From: Roseobacter sp. GAI101
Lineage (GTDB): Bacteria; Pseudomonadota; Alphaproteobacteria; Rhodobacterales; Rhodobacteraceae
DNA length: 64,000 bases
Direction: 5' to 3'
Assembly (NCBI RefSeq): GCF_000156335.1
Contig: NZ_DS999213.1
Span: 1,798,810-1,862,809 of the forward strand
A program made the translations under genes and the position numbers. Under the pieces are notes generated by a model. It did no database searches, was not told the DNA's origin, and was given only the letters and a program-made list of their open reading frames with translations. Below, piece after piece: positions 55,211 through 63,352 of the stretch. Within the stretch, counting starts at the first letter, position 1. Each line of letters opens with the position of its first letter.

Positions 55211-56491
55211 ATGACGAATATTTCAGCCGCCGAGCGTATTGCTGTTTTGGGTCTTGGCTATGTCGGCCTGCCGTTGACCGTGGCGCTGGCGCGCGCTGGA
55301 TTTGACGTCGTGGGACTTGATACCCACGCGCCCACCATCGCCGCGCTGCAAGGCGGCACCGACCCCAATGGCGAGGTGTCGGATGCGTCGATCAGCGCGA
55401 CCACTGCGCGCTTTACCAATGACGCCGCCGATCTGGCAGGCTGTACCGCTTTCATCATTGCCGTGCCGACACCGATCACCGATGCCAAAGCCCCCGATCT
55501 GGGGCCGGTTCTGGGGGCCTGCGCAACAATCGCGCCCCATCTGATGCCCGGCAGCGTCGTGATTTTGGAAAGCACCGTCTACCCCGGCGTGACCGAAGAC
55601 GTCTGCGGCCCCGCGTTGGCGGCAGGCAGCGGGCTGACACCGGGCACACAGATCAAGCTGGCCTATAGCCCCGAGCGCGTGAACCCGGGCGATGCCGAGC
55701 ATTCGATGGAAAACGTGATCAAGATCATCGCGGCGCAGGACGGCGAAACCCTTGACCGGGTGGAGGCGATTTACAAACCCGTCGTCAAGGCAGGCCTGCA
55801 CCGGGCCTCCTCCATCGCCACGGCAGAAGCCGCCAAGGTCATCGAAAATACGCAACGCGACCTGAATATCGCTCTGGTCAATGAATTCTCGCTGATCTTT
55901 TCGCGGCTTAACCTTGATACGCTCGAGGTTCTCGAGGCTGCGGGGACGAAGTGGAATTTCCTGCCCTTCCGCCCCGGTCTGGTGGGCGGGCATTGCATCG
56001 GCGTCGACCCCTATTACCTGACATACCGCGCCGAACAGTTGGGCTATCACCCCGAAGTGATCCTTGCCGGGCGGCGTATCAACGACCAGATGGGCGTGCA
56101 TGTAGCGCAGACCCTGATCAAGAAACTGCTGTCCAAGGACATGGGCGTGCGCGGAGCCAAAGTGTTGATCATGGGCTATACCTTCAAGGAGAACTGCGCC
56201 GACACCCGCAACACCCGCGTCAGCGACATCGTCGCGGAACTGGCCAGCTATTCAGTCGAGCCTACCGTGCATGATCCATGGGTCGGCGCGGACCGTTTGC
56301 GCCGTGAGCATGGCCAGACCGCAACCGATACGTTGGAGGATGGCACCTATGATGCGATCGTTCTGGCGGTCGGGCACCGCGAATTCGTCGACATGGGTGC
56401 CGAAAAAATACGCGCCTTGGGCAAACCCGGTGCGGTAATCTTTGACATCAAGGGACTTTTTGGCAAAACAGAAAGTGACCTGCGGCTTTAG
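55211..56491 (+). CDS. Nucleotide-sugar (UDP-sugar) 6-dehydrogenase, WbpA/TviB-like
   Basis: A 426-residue UDP-glucose/GDP-mannose dehydrogenase family enzyme. The start at 55211 is supported by GAGGA. The NAD motif GLGYVG is at 14-19, the catalytic cysteine is Cys262 in GGHCIGVDPYYL, and the C-terminal UDP-binding domain includes MGYTFKENCADTRNTR. The sequence favours UDP-N-acetyl-hexosamine dehydrogenases (WbpA, TviB) over UDP-glucose dehydrogenase. It would make a uronic acid donor for the following glycosyltransferases, 27 bases downstream. Confidence 0.88.
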   Translation: MTNISAAERIAVLGLGYVGLPLTVALARAGFDVVGLDTHAPTIAALQGGTDPNGEVSDASISATTARFTNDAADLAGCTAFIIAVPTPITDAKAPDLGPVLGACATIAPHLMPGSVVILESTVYPGVTEDVCGPALAAGSGLTPGTQIKLAYSPERVNPGDAEHSMENVIKIIAAQDGETLDRVEAIYKPVVKAGLHRASSIATAEAAKVIENTQRDLNIALVNEFSLIFSRLNLDTLEVLEAAGTKWNFLPFRPGLVGGHCIGVDPYYLTYRAEQLGYHPEVILAGRRINDQMGVHVAQTLIKKLLSKDMGVRGAKVLIMGYTFKENCADTRNTRVSDIVAELASYSVEPTVHDPWVGADRLRREHGQTATDTLEDGTYDAIVLAVGHREFVDMGAEKIRALGKPGAVIFDIKGLFGKTESDLRL

Positions 56492-56518
56492 GCATCAAGA
56501 CCAAGTTAGGACCGGCTT

Positions 56519-57724
56519 ATGAGCCAGACAGCCCCCGAAGACCTGCGCAATGCGGACCCCAAGCGCAGGATCATCTTCTACAGCCATGATACCTTCGGTC
56601 TGGGCCACCTGCGCCGTTCGCGCGCTTTGGCGGCAGCCTTGACCGAAGGTGACGATCACGCATCGGCGATCATCCTGACCGGGTCGCCCGTGGCCGGGCG
56701 CTTTACCTTTCCCAAGGGCGTTGACCACATTCGCCTGCCCGGCGTGACCAAGCTGGCCGATGGCAGTTATGTGTCGCAGACCCTGGGGCTGGACATCGAC
56801 GAGATCACCGCCCTGCGTGCCGGTCTGATCAAGACCGCGATCGAGAAATACGAACCCGACCTGCTGATCGTCGACAAGGAACCGTCGGGCTTTCGCGGTG
56901 AACTGCTGCCCAGCCTTGAATGGCTGCGCGATCACGGCAACACCAAGACCGTGCTGGGCCTGCGCGATGTGCTGGACGAACCCGAAGTGCTGGCCGCCGA
57001 ATGGGCGCGCAAGGGGGCCGTCGCGGCGACCGAGGCCTTTTATGACGAAATCTGGGTTTACGGCATGCACGACGTCTATGACCCGACCAAGGGCCTGCCC
57101 CTGTCGGACGCAGCGCGCGACCGGATGCATTGGACAGGCTACCTGCGCCGCGAAACCACGGACGAGGTCGACCTGCCGCAACACCCCTACGTGCTGATCA
57201 CCCCCGGCGGCGGTGGCGATGGCGCGGCAATGGTGTCACTGGTGCTTGAGGCCTATGAAAAGGACCCAGACCTGTCGCCAAACGCGGTGCTGATCTATGG
57301 CCCGTTCCTGTCGGGCGACGTGCGCGATGCCTTTGATGCACGGGTCGAGAAACTGAACGGGCGCGTGACGGCCGTCGGCTTTGACAGCCGGATCGAGGCG
57401 CTGTTCGTCGGGGCCGAAGGTGTCGTCTGCATGGGGGGGTACAATACCTTTTGCGAGGTGCTGTCCTTTGACAAGCGGGCCGTGATCGTGCCGCGCACCG
57501 TGCCCCGTCTTGAACAATGGATCCGCGCCAGCCGCGCAGAGGAACTGGGCCTTGTGCGCATGCTTGATGAAACCCGCGACGGCATGACCGCCGACGCGAT
57601 GATCGCGGCAATCCGCAACCTGCCGCATCAGAACAAACCCTCCGAAGCAGGGGCGGACGGTCTGCTTGACGGGCTTGATGTGGTGATCAAACGGGGCCGT
57701 GCATTGATGGATGGCACTGCATGA
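56519..57724 (+). CDS. MurG-like GT-B fold glycosyltransferase I
   Basis: A 401-residue cytosolic protein. The N-terminal HDTFGLGHLRRSRALAAAL and the C-terminal VLITPGGGGDGAAM and CMGGYNTFCEVLSF match GT-B enzymes related to MurG/family 28. It has no membrane segment. A second, more distant member of the same type is encoded at 60613. TTAGGA precedes its ATG; the stop overlaps the next gene (ATGA). Donor and acceptor unknown. Confidence 0.78.
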   Translation: MSQTAPEDLRNADPKRRIIFYSHDTFGLGHLRRSRALAAALTEGDDHASAIILTGSPVAGRFTFPKGVDHIRLPGVTKLADGSYVSQTLGLDIDEITALRAGLIKTAIEKYEPDLLIVDKEPSGFRGELLPSLEWLRDHGNTKTVLGLRDVLDEPEVLAAEWARKGAVAATEAFYDEIWVYGMHDVYDPTKGLPLSDAARDRMHWTGYLRRETTDEVDLPQHPYVLITPGGGGDGAAMVSLVLEAYEKDPDLSPNAVLIYGPFLSGDVRDAFDARVEKLNGRVTAVGFDSRIEALFVGAEGVVCMGGYNTFCEVLSFDKRAVIVPRTVPRLEQWIRASRAEELGLVRMLDETRDGMTADAMIAAIRNLPHQNKPSEAGADGLLDGLDVVIKRGRALMDGTA

Positions 57725-58962
57725 ACCATCCGAAACTGGCGGTCGTCGTCAAAGGCTGGCCGCGCCTGTCCGAAACGTTCATCGCCCAGGAACTGGTGGC
57801 CCTCGAAGAGGCCGGGCTGCGCTTTGACATCTGGTCGCTGCGGCACCCGACCGACGTCAAGACCCATCCGCTGCATGACAAGTTGCAGGCGCGCGTGCGC
57901 TATTTGCCGGAATATCTGCGCGATGATCCTGACCGTGTCGCCACCGCCCGTGCAGCGGCCCAGGCCATGCCGGGCTATGCCGATGCGTTCGAGACGTTCC
58001 AGCGCGATCTGGCCCGCGACGACACCCCAAACCGGCGACGCCGCTTTGGACAGGCCTGTGTTATGGCCCACGAACTGCCCGAAAGCACCCGCGGGATTTA
58101 TGCGCATTTTCTGCATACGCCCTCTTCGGTCGCGCGCTATGCCGCGATCCTGCGCGGCATCCCCTGGAGCTTTTCCGCCCACGCCAAGGACATCTGGACA
58201 TCCCCCGACTGGGAACTGCGCGAAAAGCTGGACCCGGCCCGGTTCGGCGCGGCATTCGGGGCGACCTGCACGGGTTTCGGGGCGAAACACCTGCGCGCAA
58301 TGGCGGGCGATCCAGACCGCATTGATCTGGTGTATCACGGGCTTGATCTGTCGCGGTTTCCCGCCCCTCCCGAACGAACGCCGCGAAGCCTGAGCGATCC
58401 GTTCCAGATGATGTCCGTGGGCCGCATGGTCGAGAAAAAGGGCTTTGACAACCTGATCGACGCGCTGGCCTTGCTGCCCGAGACGCTGGACTGGCGCTGG
58501 ACCCATATTGGCGGCGGCAGTCTGTCGGACACGATGCAGGACCGTGCCACGGCTTTGGGCATCAATGACCGCATCACATGGCGCGGGGCCTGCGACCAGC
58601 CCGAGGTGATCGCGGCCATGCGTGCTGCCGATCTGTTCGTCCTGCCCTCGCGGATCGCACAGGACGGTGACCGCGACGGCCTGCCCAATGTCCTGATGGA
58701 GGCGGCCGGTCAAAAGCTGCCAATCCTCAGCACGCCGGTATCAGCGATCCCCGAATTTATAGATACAGGCACCAGCGGTATCCTGAGCGACGACGCGCCG
58801 GCTGCATTGGCCAGCGCGATCCAGGGTTTTGCCGATGATCCGGCGCTTGGGCCGCGACTTGCCGAAGCGGCCCATGCCAGATTGCACAGCGACTTTACGA
58901 TGGCACCGGGCATCCGACAGCTGCACAAACGGCTGAATGCACTGCTGGTGCAGGCGGACTGA
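57721..58962 (+). CDS. Family 4 glycosyltransferase (first of pair)
   Basis: A 413-residue GT-B enzyme. The segment FQMMSVGRMVEKKGFDNLIDAL and the later E-x7-E region ending PNVLMEAAGQKLPIL are typical of GT4 nucleotide-sugar binding. The N-terminus LAVVVKGWPRLSETFIAQEL is shared by exopolysaccharide GT4 enzymes. Stop and next start share one base. Confidence 0.88.
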   Translation: MNHPKLAVVVKGWPRLSETFIAQELVALEEAGLRFDIWSLRHPTDVKTHPLHDKLQARVRYLPEYLRDDPDRVATARAAAQAMPGYADAFETFQRDLARDDTPNRRRRFGQACVMAHELPESTRGIYAHFLHTPSSVARYAAILRGIPWSFSAHAKDIWTSPDWELREKLDPARFGAAFGATCTGFGAKHLRAMAGDPDRIDLVYHGLDLSRFPAPPERTPRSLSDPFQMMSVGRMVEKKGFDNLIDALALLPETLDWRWTHIGGGSLSDTMQDRATALGINDRITWRGACDQPEVIAAMRAADLFVLPSRIAQDGDRDGLPNVLMEAAGQKLPILSTPVSAIPEFIDTGTSGILSDDAPAALASAIQGFADDPALGPRLAEAAHARLHSDFTMAPGIRQLHKRLNALLVQAD

Positions 58963-60038
58963 TGAATCTTGCTTTTTATGCACCGCTCAAGGCTGCGGAC
59001 CATGCTGTGCCATCAGGCGATCGTGCAATGGCGCGGGCCCTGATCGCAGCGCTGGAATTCGGCGGGGCGCAGGTGACCCTTGCCAGTGATTTGCGCAGTC
59101 GCGACGGTGCAGGCGATGCAGCAGTGCAACAGCGCTTGTTTGATGCTGCCAAGGCCGAGGTGGCGCGCCTGATCCCTCAGGGGCACCGTGAAAAATGGGC
59201 GGCCTGGATCACCTATCACAACTACTACAAGGCCCCTGACCTGATCGGTCCCGCCGTCGCCAAAGCGCTGAAGATCCCCTATCTGCTGATCGAATCCACC
59301 CGCGCGCGCAAGCGACTGACCGGACCGTGGGCGCCCTTTGCCAAAGCCGCCGAAGCTGCCAGCGACGCGGCGGATGTGATCTTTTACCTGACGCAGCGCG
59401 ATGCCCAGACCCTTGAACGCGACAAGACCCAAGGCCAGACCCTGCTGCATCTGCGTCCTTTCCTTGCTCGCCAGACCTTGCCCGCGATGTCCTTGGGAAA
59501 TGGACCAATGCTGTCGGTGGGCATGCTGCGCAGTGGCGACAAATTGGCGTCCTATCGCATCATCGCAGAGACGTTACACCATCTGCCCTCAGGCGCATGG
59601 GCCCTGGACATCGCTGGCGACGGCCCTGCCCGCCCGCAGGTCGAGGCGTTGATGGCCCCCTTCGGGAAGGCCGTGCGGTTCCTGGGACAACTGGATGCCA
59701 CCGCAATGGAAAGCGTCTATGCCCGCGCATCCCTGCTGTTCTGGCCCGGCGTGAACGAGGCCTTCGGCCTGGCCTACCTTGAGGCGCAGGCAGCAGGTTT
59801 GCCCATCGTCGCCCAAAACCGACCCGGCGTGTGCGACGTGCTGGCCCCCGGTGATTACGCAGACCCCGAGGACGGGATCGCCCCGATGTCGACAAGGCTT
59901 CAGGCGCTGTTGGCCGTGCCATCCCTGCGCATGGCCTTGGGCGAACGCGCACGCTGCCATGTGGCGGGCCACCATTTGCTGCCCGCTGCGGCCGACACGC
60001 TGCGGCGCGGGCTGGCCCGGGCCGGGGTATCCCTATGA
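58962..60038 (+). CDS. Family 4-like glycosyltransferase (second of pair)
   Basis: A 358-residue GT-B protein beginning MNLAFYAPLKAADHAVPSGDR. The donor-binding region reads LLFWPGVNEAFGLAYLEAQAAGLPIVAQ, a GT4-like E-x7-E motif. The N-terminal half is divergent from standard GT4 proteins. Overlaps the next gene by 4 bases. Confidence 0.8.
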   Translation: MNLAFYAPLKAADHAVPSGDRAMARALIAALEFGGAQVTLASDLRSRDGAGDAAVQQRLFDAAKAEVARLIPQGHREKWAAWITYHNYYKAPDLIGPAVAKALKIPYLLIESTRARKRLTGPWAPFAKAAEAASDAADVIFYLTQRDAQTLERDKTQGQTLLHLRPFLARQTLPAMSLGNGPMLSVGMLRSGDKLASYRIIAETLHHLPSGAWALDIAGDGPARPQVEALMAPFGKAVRFLGQLDATAMESVYARASLLFWPGVNEAFGLAYLEAQAAGLPIVAQNRPGVCDVLAPGDYADPEDGIAPMSTRLQALLAVPSLRMALGERARCHVAGHHLLPAAADTLRRGLARAGVSL

Positions 60039-60616
60039 TCCAGCTTGCCATTCTGCGCCACGGTCACACCGATTGGAACCGCGCCGGACGCATTCAGGGC
60101 CGGACGGACATTGCGCTGGACGCAGAGGCGCGCACCCAACTGGCCGCGCTGCGCCTGCCCGCGCCATGGGGCGATGCCGATCTGGTAGCCAGCCCGCTAT
60201 CCCGCGCCGTCGAGACGGCCCATCTGGTCGCAGACCGTGCGCCCGCGACGACCCACGCCTTGATGGAGATGGACTGGGGCCAGTGGGAAGGCAAACGCGG
60301 CATCGACCTGAAAGCCGACCCGGCAAGCGGGTTTCGCGATATCGAAGACTGGGGCTGGGACTATAGGCCACCGGGCGGCGAAAGCCCCGCAGCATTGCGC
60401 ACGCGGCTGATCCCCTGGGCCGAAAGCCTGCGCTGTGATACGGTGGCCGTATGTCATATCGGCGTGATGCGGGTGTTGCTGGCCCATGCGACGGGCTGGG
60501 ATTTTGACGGCCCTGCCCCGTTTCAGGTCAAACGCAACCGGCTCTATGTCCTCCGGATTGCGCCCGAGGGATGGCAGGCCGTGTCCGGTCCGATCCGATT
60601 GGAGAACCGCGCATGA
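60035..60616 (+). CDS. Histidine phosphatase family (phosphoglycerate mutase-like) protein
   Basis: A 193-residue protein with the RHG motif in AILRHGHTDWN near residue 7 and the second catalytic histidine in VCHIGVMRVLLAH. It may hydrolyse a sugar phosphate or lipid-linked intermediate of the glycan pathway; the family also includes cobalamin and phosphohistidine phosphatases. Embedded in the glycosyltransferase operon by 4-base overlaps on both sides. Confidence 0.85.
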   Translation: MIQLAILRHGHTDWNRAGRIQGRTDIALDAEARTQLAALRLPAPWGDADLVASPLSRAVETAHLVADRAPATTHALMEMDWGQWEGKRGIDLKADPASGFRDIEDWGWDYRPPGGESPAALRTRLIPWAESLRCDTVAVCHIGVMRVLLAHATGWDFDGPAPFQVKRNRLYVLRIAPEGWQAVSGPIRLENRA

Positions 60617-61767
60617 ACGTCTTGATTGTCGTGACACATTTGCTCGGGACCGGCCATCTGGCCCGCGCCTTGAACCTCGCCCGCGCCTATGGCGCTGCAG
60701 GCCATGATGCGACGGTCATATCGGGCGGGATGCAGGCCCCGCAATTGAACAGCGACGGTGTGACGGTGCTGCAACTGCCGCCGCTGCGATCAGACGGGAT
60801 CGATTTCGCGCGGCTTCTCGACCAGGATGGTGCGTTGGCGGGCCCAGAGGTTTACGACGCGAGGCGCGCCATGCTGATGGACTATCTGCAGGACCTGCAA
60901 CCTGACGTGCTGATTACCGAACTGTTTCCCTTTGGCCGTCGCACCCTGAAAGCCGAATTCACCGCCTTGCTGGAGGCGGCGCATGATTTGCCCCAACGCC
61001 CGCTGATCTGCGCATCGGTCCGCGACATTCTGGCCCCGCCGTCAAAGCCCGCCAAGGCCGCGCTGGCCGATGATCTGATCGCACGGTTCTATGACGCCGT
61101 GCTGGTCCATTCAGACGCCGACATAACGCCCCTGTCGCTAAGCTGGCCGGTGTCTGACGCAGTGCAAGCCAAGCTGCGCTACACCGGTTTCGTCGCCCCG
61201 CCCCCCGCTGGCCCGCACCCGCACGGGCTGGGGGATGGTGAAATCATCGTCAGCGCAGGGGGCGGCGATGTTGGCGCGCATGTCTTCGACACCTGCCGCG
61301 CCGCCGCCGCGCGGGACCCGGACAGGCGCTGGCGGTTGTTGCTTGGCGGACAGAACGCCGCCGCGCCCTGTGATGCCCTGATGCTAACCGCGCCTGCAAA
61401 TGTGGTGATAGAACCCGCCCGCCCCGAGTTTCGCCAGATGCTGTACCATGCCGCCGCTTCGGTTTCGCTTTGTGGATACAACACGGCGCTGGACGTGTTG
61501 CAAAGCGGGGTCCGCGCGGTTTTCGTGCCGTTTGATGCGGGCAATGAGGTTGAACAGGGATTGCGCGCAGATGCTTTGGCGCAGATGCCGGGGATCGGCG
61601 TGCTGCGCAACGCTGATCTGACACCGGACAGCTTGCTTGCCACGTTAAAGACCGTGCTTGCCAGTCCTGATCGCGCAGCGCGCAGTGCCGGGTTGGACGG
61701 CGCGGCCATGACGGTGACCTTGACCGATGAAATGCGGTCTGAATTGCTGCGCGGTACCAAAGCATGA
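60613..61767 (+). CDS. MurG-like GT-B fold glycosyltransferase II
   Basis: A 384-residue protein starting MNVLIVVTHLLGTGHLARAL; the true start is the ATG overlapping the phosphatase stop. The C-terminal VSAGGGDVGAHVF and SLCGYNTALDVLQSG match the first MurG-like gene of this operon, so they are probably paralogous. No membrane segment. Donor and acceptor unknown. Confidence 0.75.
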   Translation: MNVLIVVTHLLGTGHLARALNLARAYGAAGHDATVISGGMQAPQLNSDGVTVLQLPPLRSDGIDFARLLDQDGALAGPEVYDARRAMLMDYLQDLQPDVLITELFPFGRRTLKAEFTALLEAAHDLPQRPLICASVRDILAPPSKPAKAALADDLIARFYDAVLVHSDADITPLSLSWPVSDAVQAKLRYTGFVAPPPAGPHPHGLGDGEIIVSAGGGDVGAHVFDTCRAAAARDPDRRWRLLLGGQNAAAPCDALMLTAPANVVIEPARPEFRQMLYHAAASVSLCGYNTALDVLQSGVRAVFVPFDAGNEVEQGLRADALAQMPGIGVLRNADLTPDSLLATLKTVLASPDRAARSAGLDGAAMTVTLTDEMRSELLRGTKA

Positions 61768-62513
61768 AAATCGACTGGACCCCGTTGACCACAGAGCTGG
61801 CCCTGTGGCGCGCCAGCGGGCTGGCTCTGCCGCTGTGGTGGCGCGATGATGATGCCATCGCCGCAACACCCGATCTTGAGGTTCTGACCGCCTTGGCCGA
61901 GGATTTGCACCTGCCCGTCCATCTCGCCGTGATCCCGAAACTCGCGCAGCCTTCCCTCCCCCAGTTTGTGGCAGGCCATGATGCCGTCATCCCGGTCGTC
62001 CACGGCTGGCAGCACCATAACCACGCCCCCGCCGGGGCCAAGAAGGCCGAATTCGGCCATCCGCGGCCCGATGCGTTGACCGATGCCAGGCAAGCATTGG
62101 CGCGGATGCAGGCGCTGTTCGGTGCAAGACTGCTGCCGATCTTCGTGCCGCCCTGGAACCGCCTTGATCCGGGTCTGCTGCCGGGGCTGGCGCAGGCAGG
62201 TTACTGCGGTGTCTCGACCTATTTGCCGCGGACGTCCCGTTTGGCAGTACCCGGAATGGTCCGGATCAACACCCATATCGACCCGATATTCTGGCGCGGC
62301 GGGCGCGGACTGGTGCCGCCCGAGGAACAAATCGCGGGGATCGTATCGCTTTTGCAGGACCGCCGCATGGGGCTTTCCGATACGACCGAGCCGCTCGGGT
62401 TCCTCACCCATCATCTGGTGCATACCCACGAGATATGGGAGTTTACCCGCGCATGCCTTGGCCGGATGCTGGATGGTGGCGCAGCCCCCGCCGACCTGCG
62501 CACGCTGCCCTAA
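61764..62513 (+). CDS. Polysaccharide-deacetylase-like protein
   Basis: A 249-residue protein with the metal-binding patterns LWWRDDDAI and VVHGWQHHNHAP, which resemble the Asp-Asp and His-x-x-x-His boxes of NodB/carbohydrate esterase 4 enzymes. Later FVPPWNRL and LTHHLVHT fit the C-terminal active-site motifs. No signal peptide, so it works in the cytosol on an intermediate. Last gene of the operon; it converges on the PhnA-like gene with a 4-base overlap. Confidence 0.75.
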   Translation: MKIDWTPLTTELALWRASGLALPLWWRDDDAIAATPDLEVLTALAEDLHLPVHLAVIPKLAQPSLPQFVAGHDAVIPVVHGWQHHNHAPAGAKKAEFGHPRPDALTDARQALARMQALFGARLLPIFVPPWNRLDPGLLPGLAQAGYCGVSTYLPRTSRLAVPGMVRINTHIDPIFWRGGRGLVPPEEQIAGIVSLLQDRRMGLSDTTEPLGFLTHHLVHTHEIWEFTRACLGRMLDGGAAPADLRTLP

Positions 62514-63007
62514 CGCTTTTTGACAAACTCGGTCAGGATGACGATCCGCTGACCTTCGACGCGCCCTTCGATATGGGCGGGATTATCGGCCACCAAGGAA
62601 ATGCGATGCACGGCTGTGCCGCGCTTGGCCGTGAAACCGCCGCCTTTTACAGGTAAATCCTTGATCAACACCACAGTGTCACCGCTGGCAAGCGGCACGC
62701 CGTTGCTGTCTTTGTGATCTGTCGGGGCCGCCACGTTATCGGCCCAGCTTTGGGTTTCGTCATCAAGATACAGCTGTTCCAGCAAATCGCGCGCCCAGTC
62801 GGTGTCGAGCCGTTTCAGTGTCCGCGCGGCATAGACCTGAAGCGCCGCATCCTCGGACCACATCGTCGACGCGATAGGTCGGAAGTGATCTGCAGGTGTT
62901 TCAGGATCAGCGCAAAGGGCGCAAACGTCAACGCTCGCGTCCGCAGGGCCGCCTGCGACGGGAACGGAAACGAGCGGGGCATCTGTTGTGCAAAGGGGGC
63001 ATGTCAT
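62510..63007 (-). CDS. PhnA-like zinc-ribbon protein
   Basis: A 165-residue protein starting [11 protein letters not shown]. The N-terminal zinc ribbon uses CPLC and CALC; the C-terminal domain ([26 protein letters not shown]) is that of YjdM/PhnA, which despite its name is not required for phosphonate use. Function uncertain. Confidence 0.88.
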   Translation of the reverse strand: MTCPLCTTDAPLVSVPVAGGPADASVDVCALCADPETPADHFRPIASTMWSEDAALQVYAARTLKRLDTDWARDLLEQLYLDDETQSWADNVAAPTDHKDSNGVPLASGDTVVLIKDLPVKGGGFTAKRGTAVHRISLVADNPAHIEGRVEGQRIVILTEFVKKR

Positions 63008-63077
63008 GGGGTGTGGTTTAGGTCGGCGCTGCGCGGGGCGCAATGGGTTGTTAACCAGAATCGCGCAGCCTTGAAGT

Positions 63078-63349
63078 ATGAGCAAATACCGCCGCATGTA
63101 TGTACCCGGTGGTACCTATTTTTCGCCGTCTGCCTGGCTGAGCGAGGGTCTGACCTGCTGCTGCGCGAGGTGTCCGCGCGACACCGGGCCGTGCGGATCA
63201 CGATGGCCGAACGCCCCTTTCAGATCGACGCCTTTGTAGTGTTGCCGAACCATCTGCACACGGTATGGACGCTGTCGCCCGGTGACGCGGATTTCTCGGT
63301 CCGGTGGCGTGCCATCAAATCGCGATTCACCCGCGAGGTGCGTAGGGTG
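63078..63349 (+). pseudogene. REP-associated tyrosine (Y1) transposase, frameshifted and truncated
   Basis: Starts ATGAGCAAATACCGCCG. The first frame breaks within a run of five T at about 63118-63122; adding one T restores a typical RAYT sequence, [19 protein letters not shown], followed by the metal-binding [10 protein letters not shown] (HxH) and [15 protein letters not shown]. The catalytic tyrosine region is missing because the frame passes straight into rpoB sequence near 63350. The single-base loss in a homopolymer may be a sequencing error or a decay mutation. Confidence 0.82.
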
Positions 63350-63352
63350 GCG

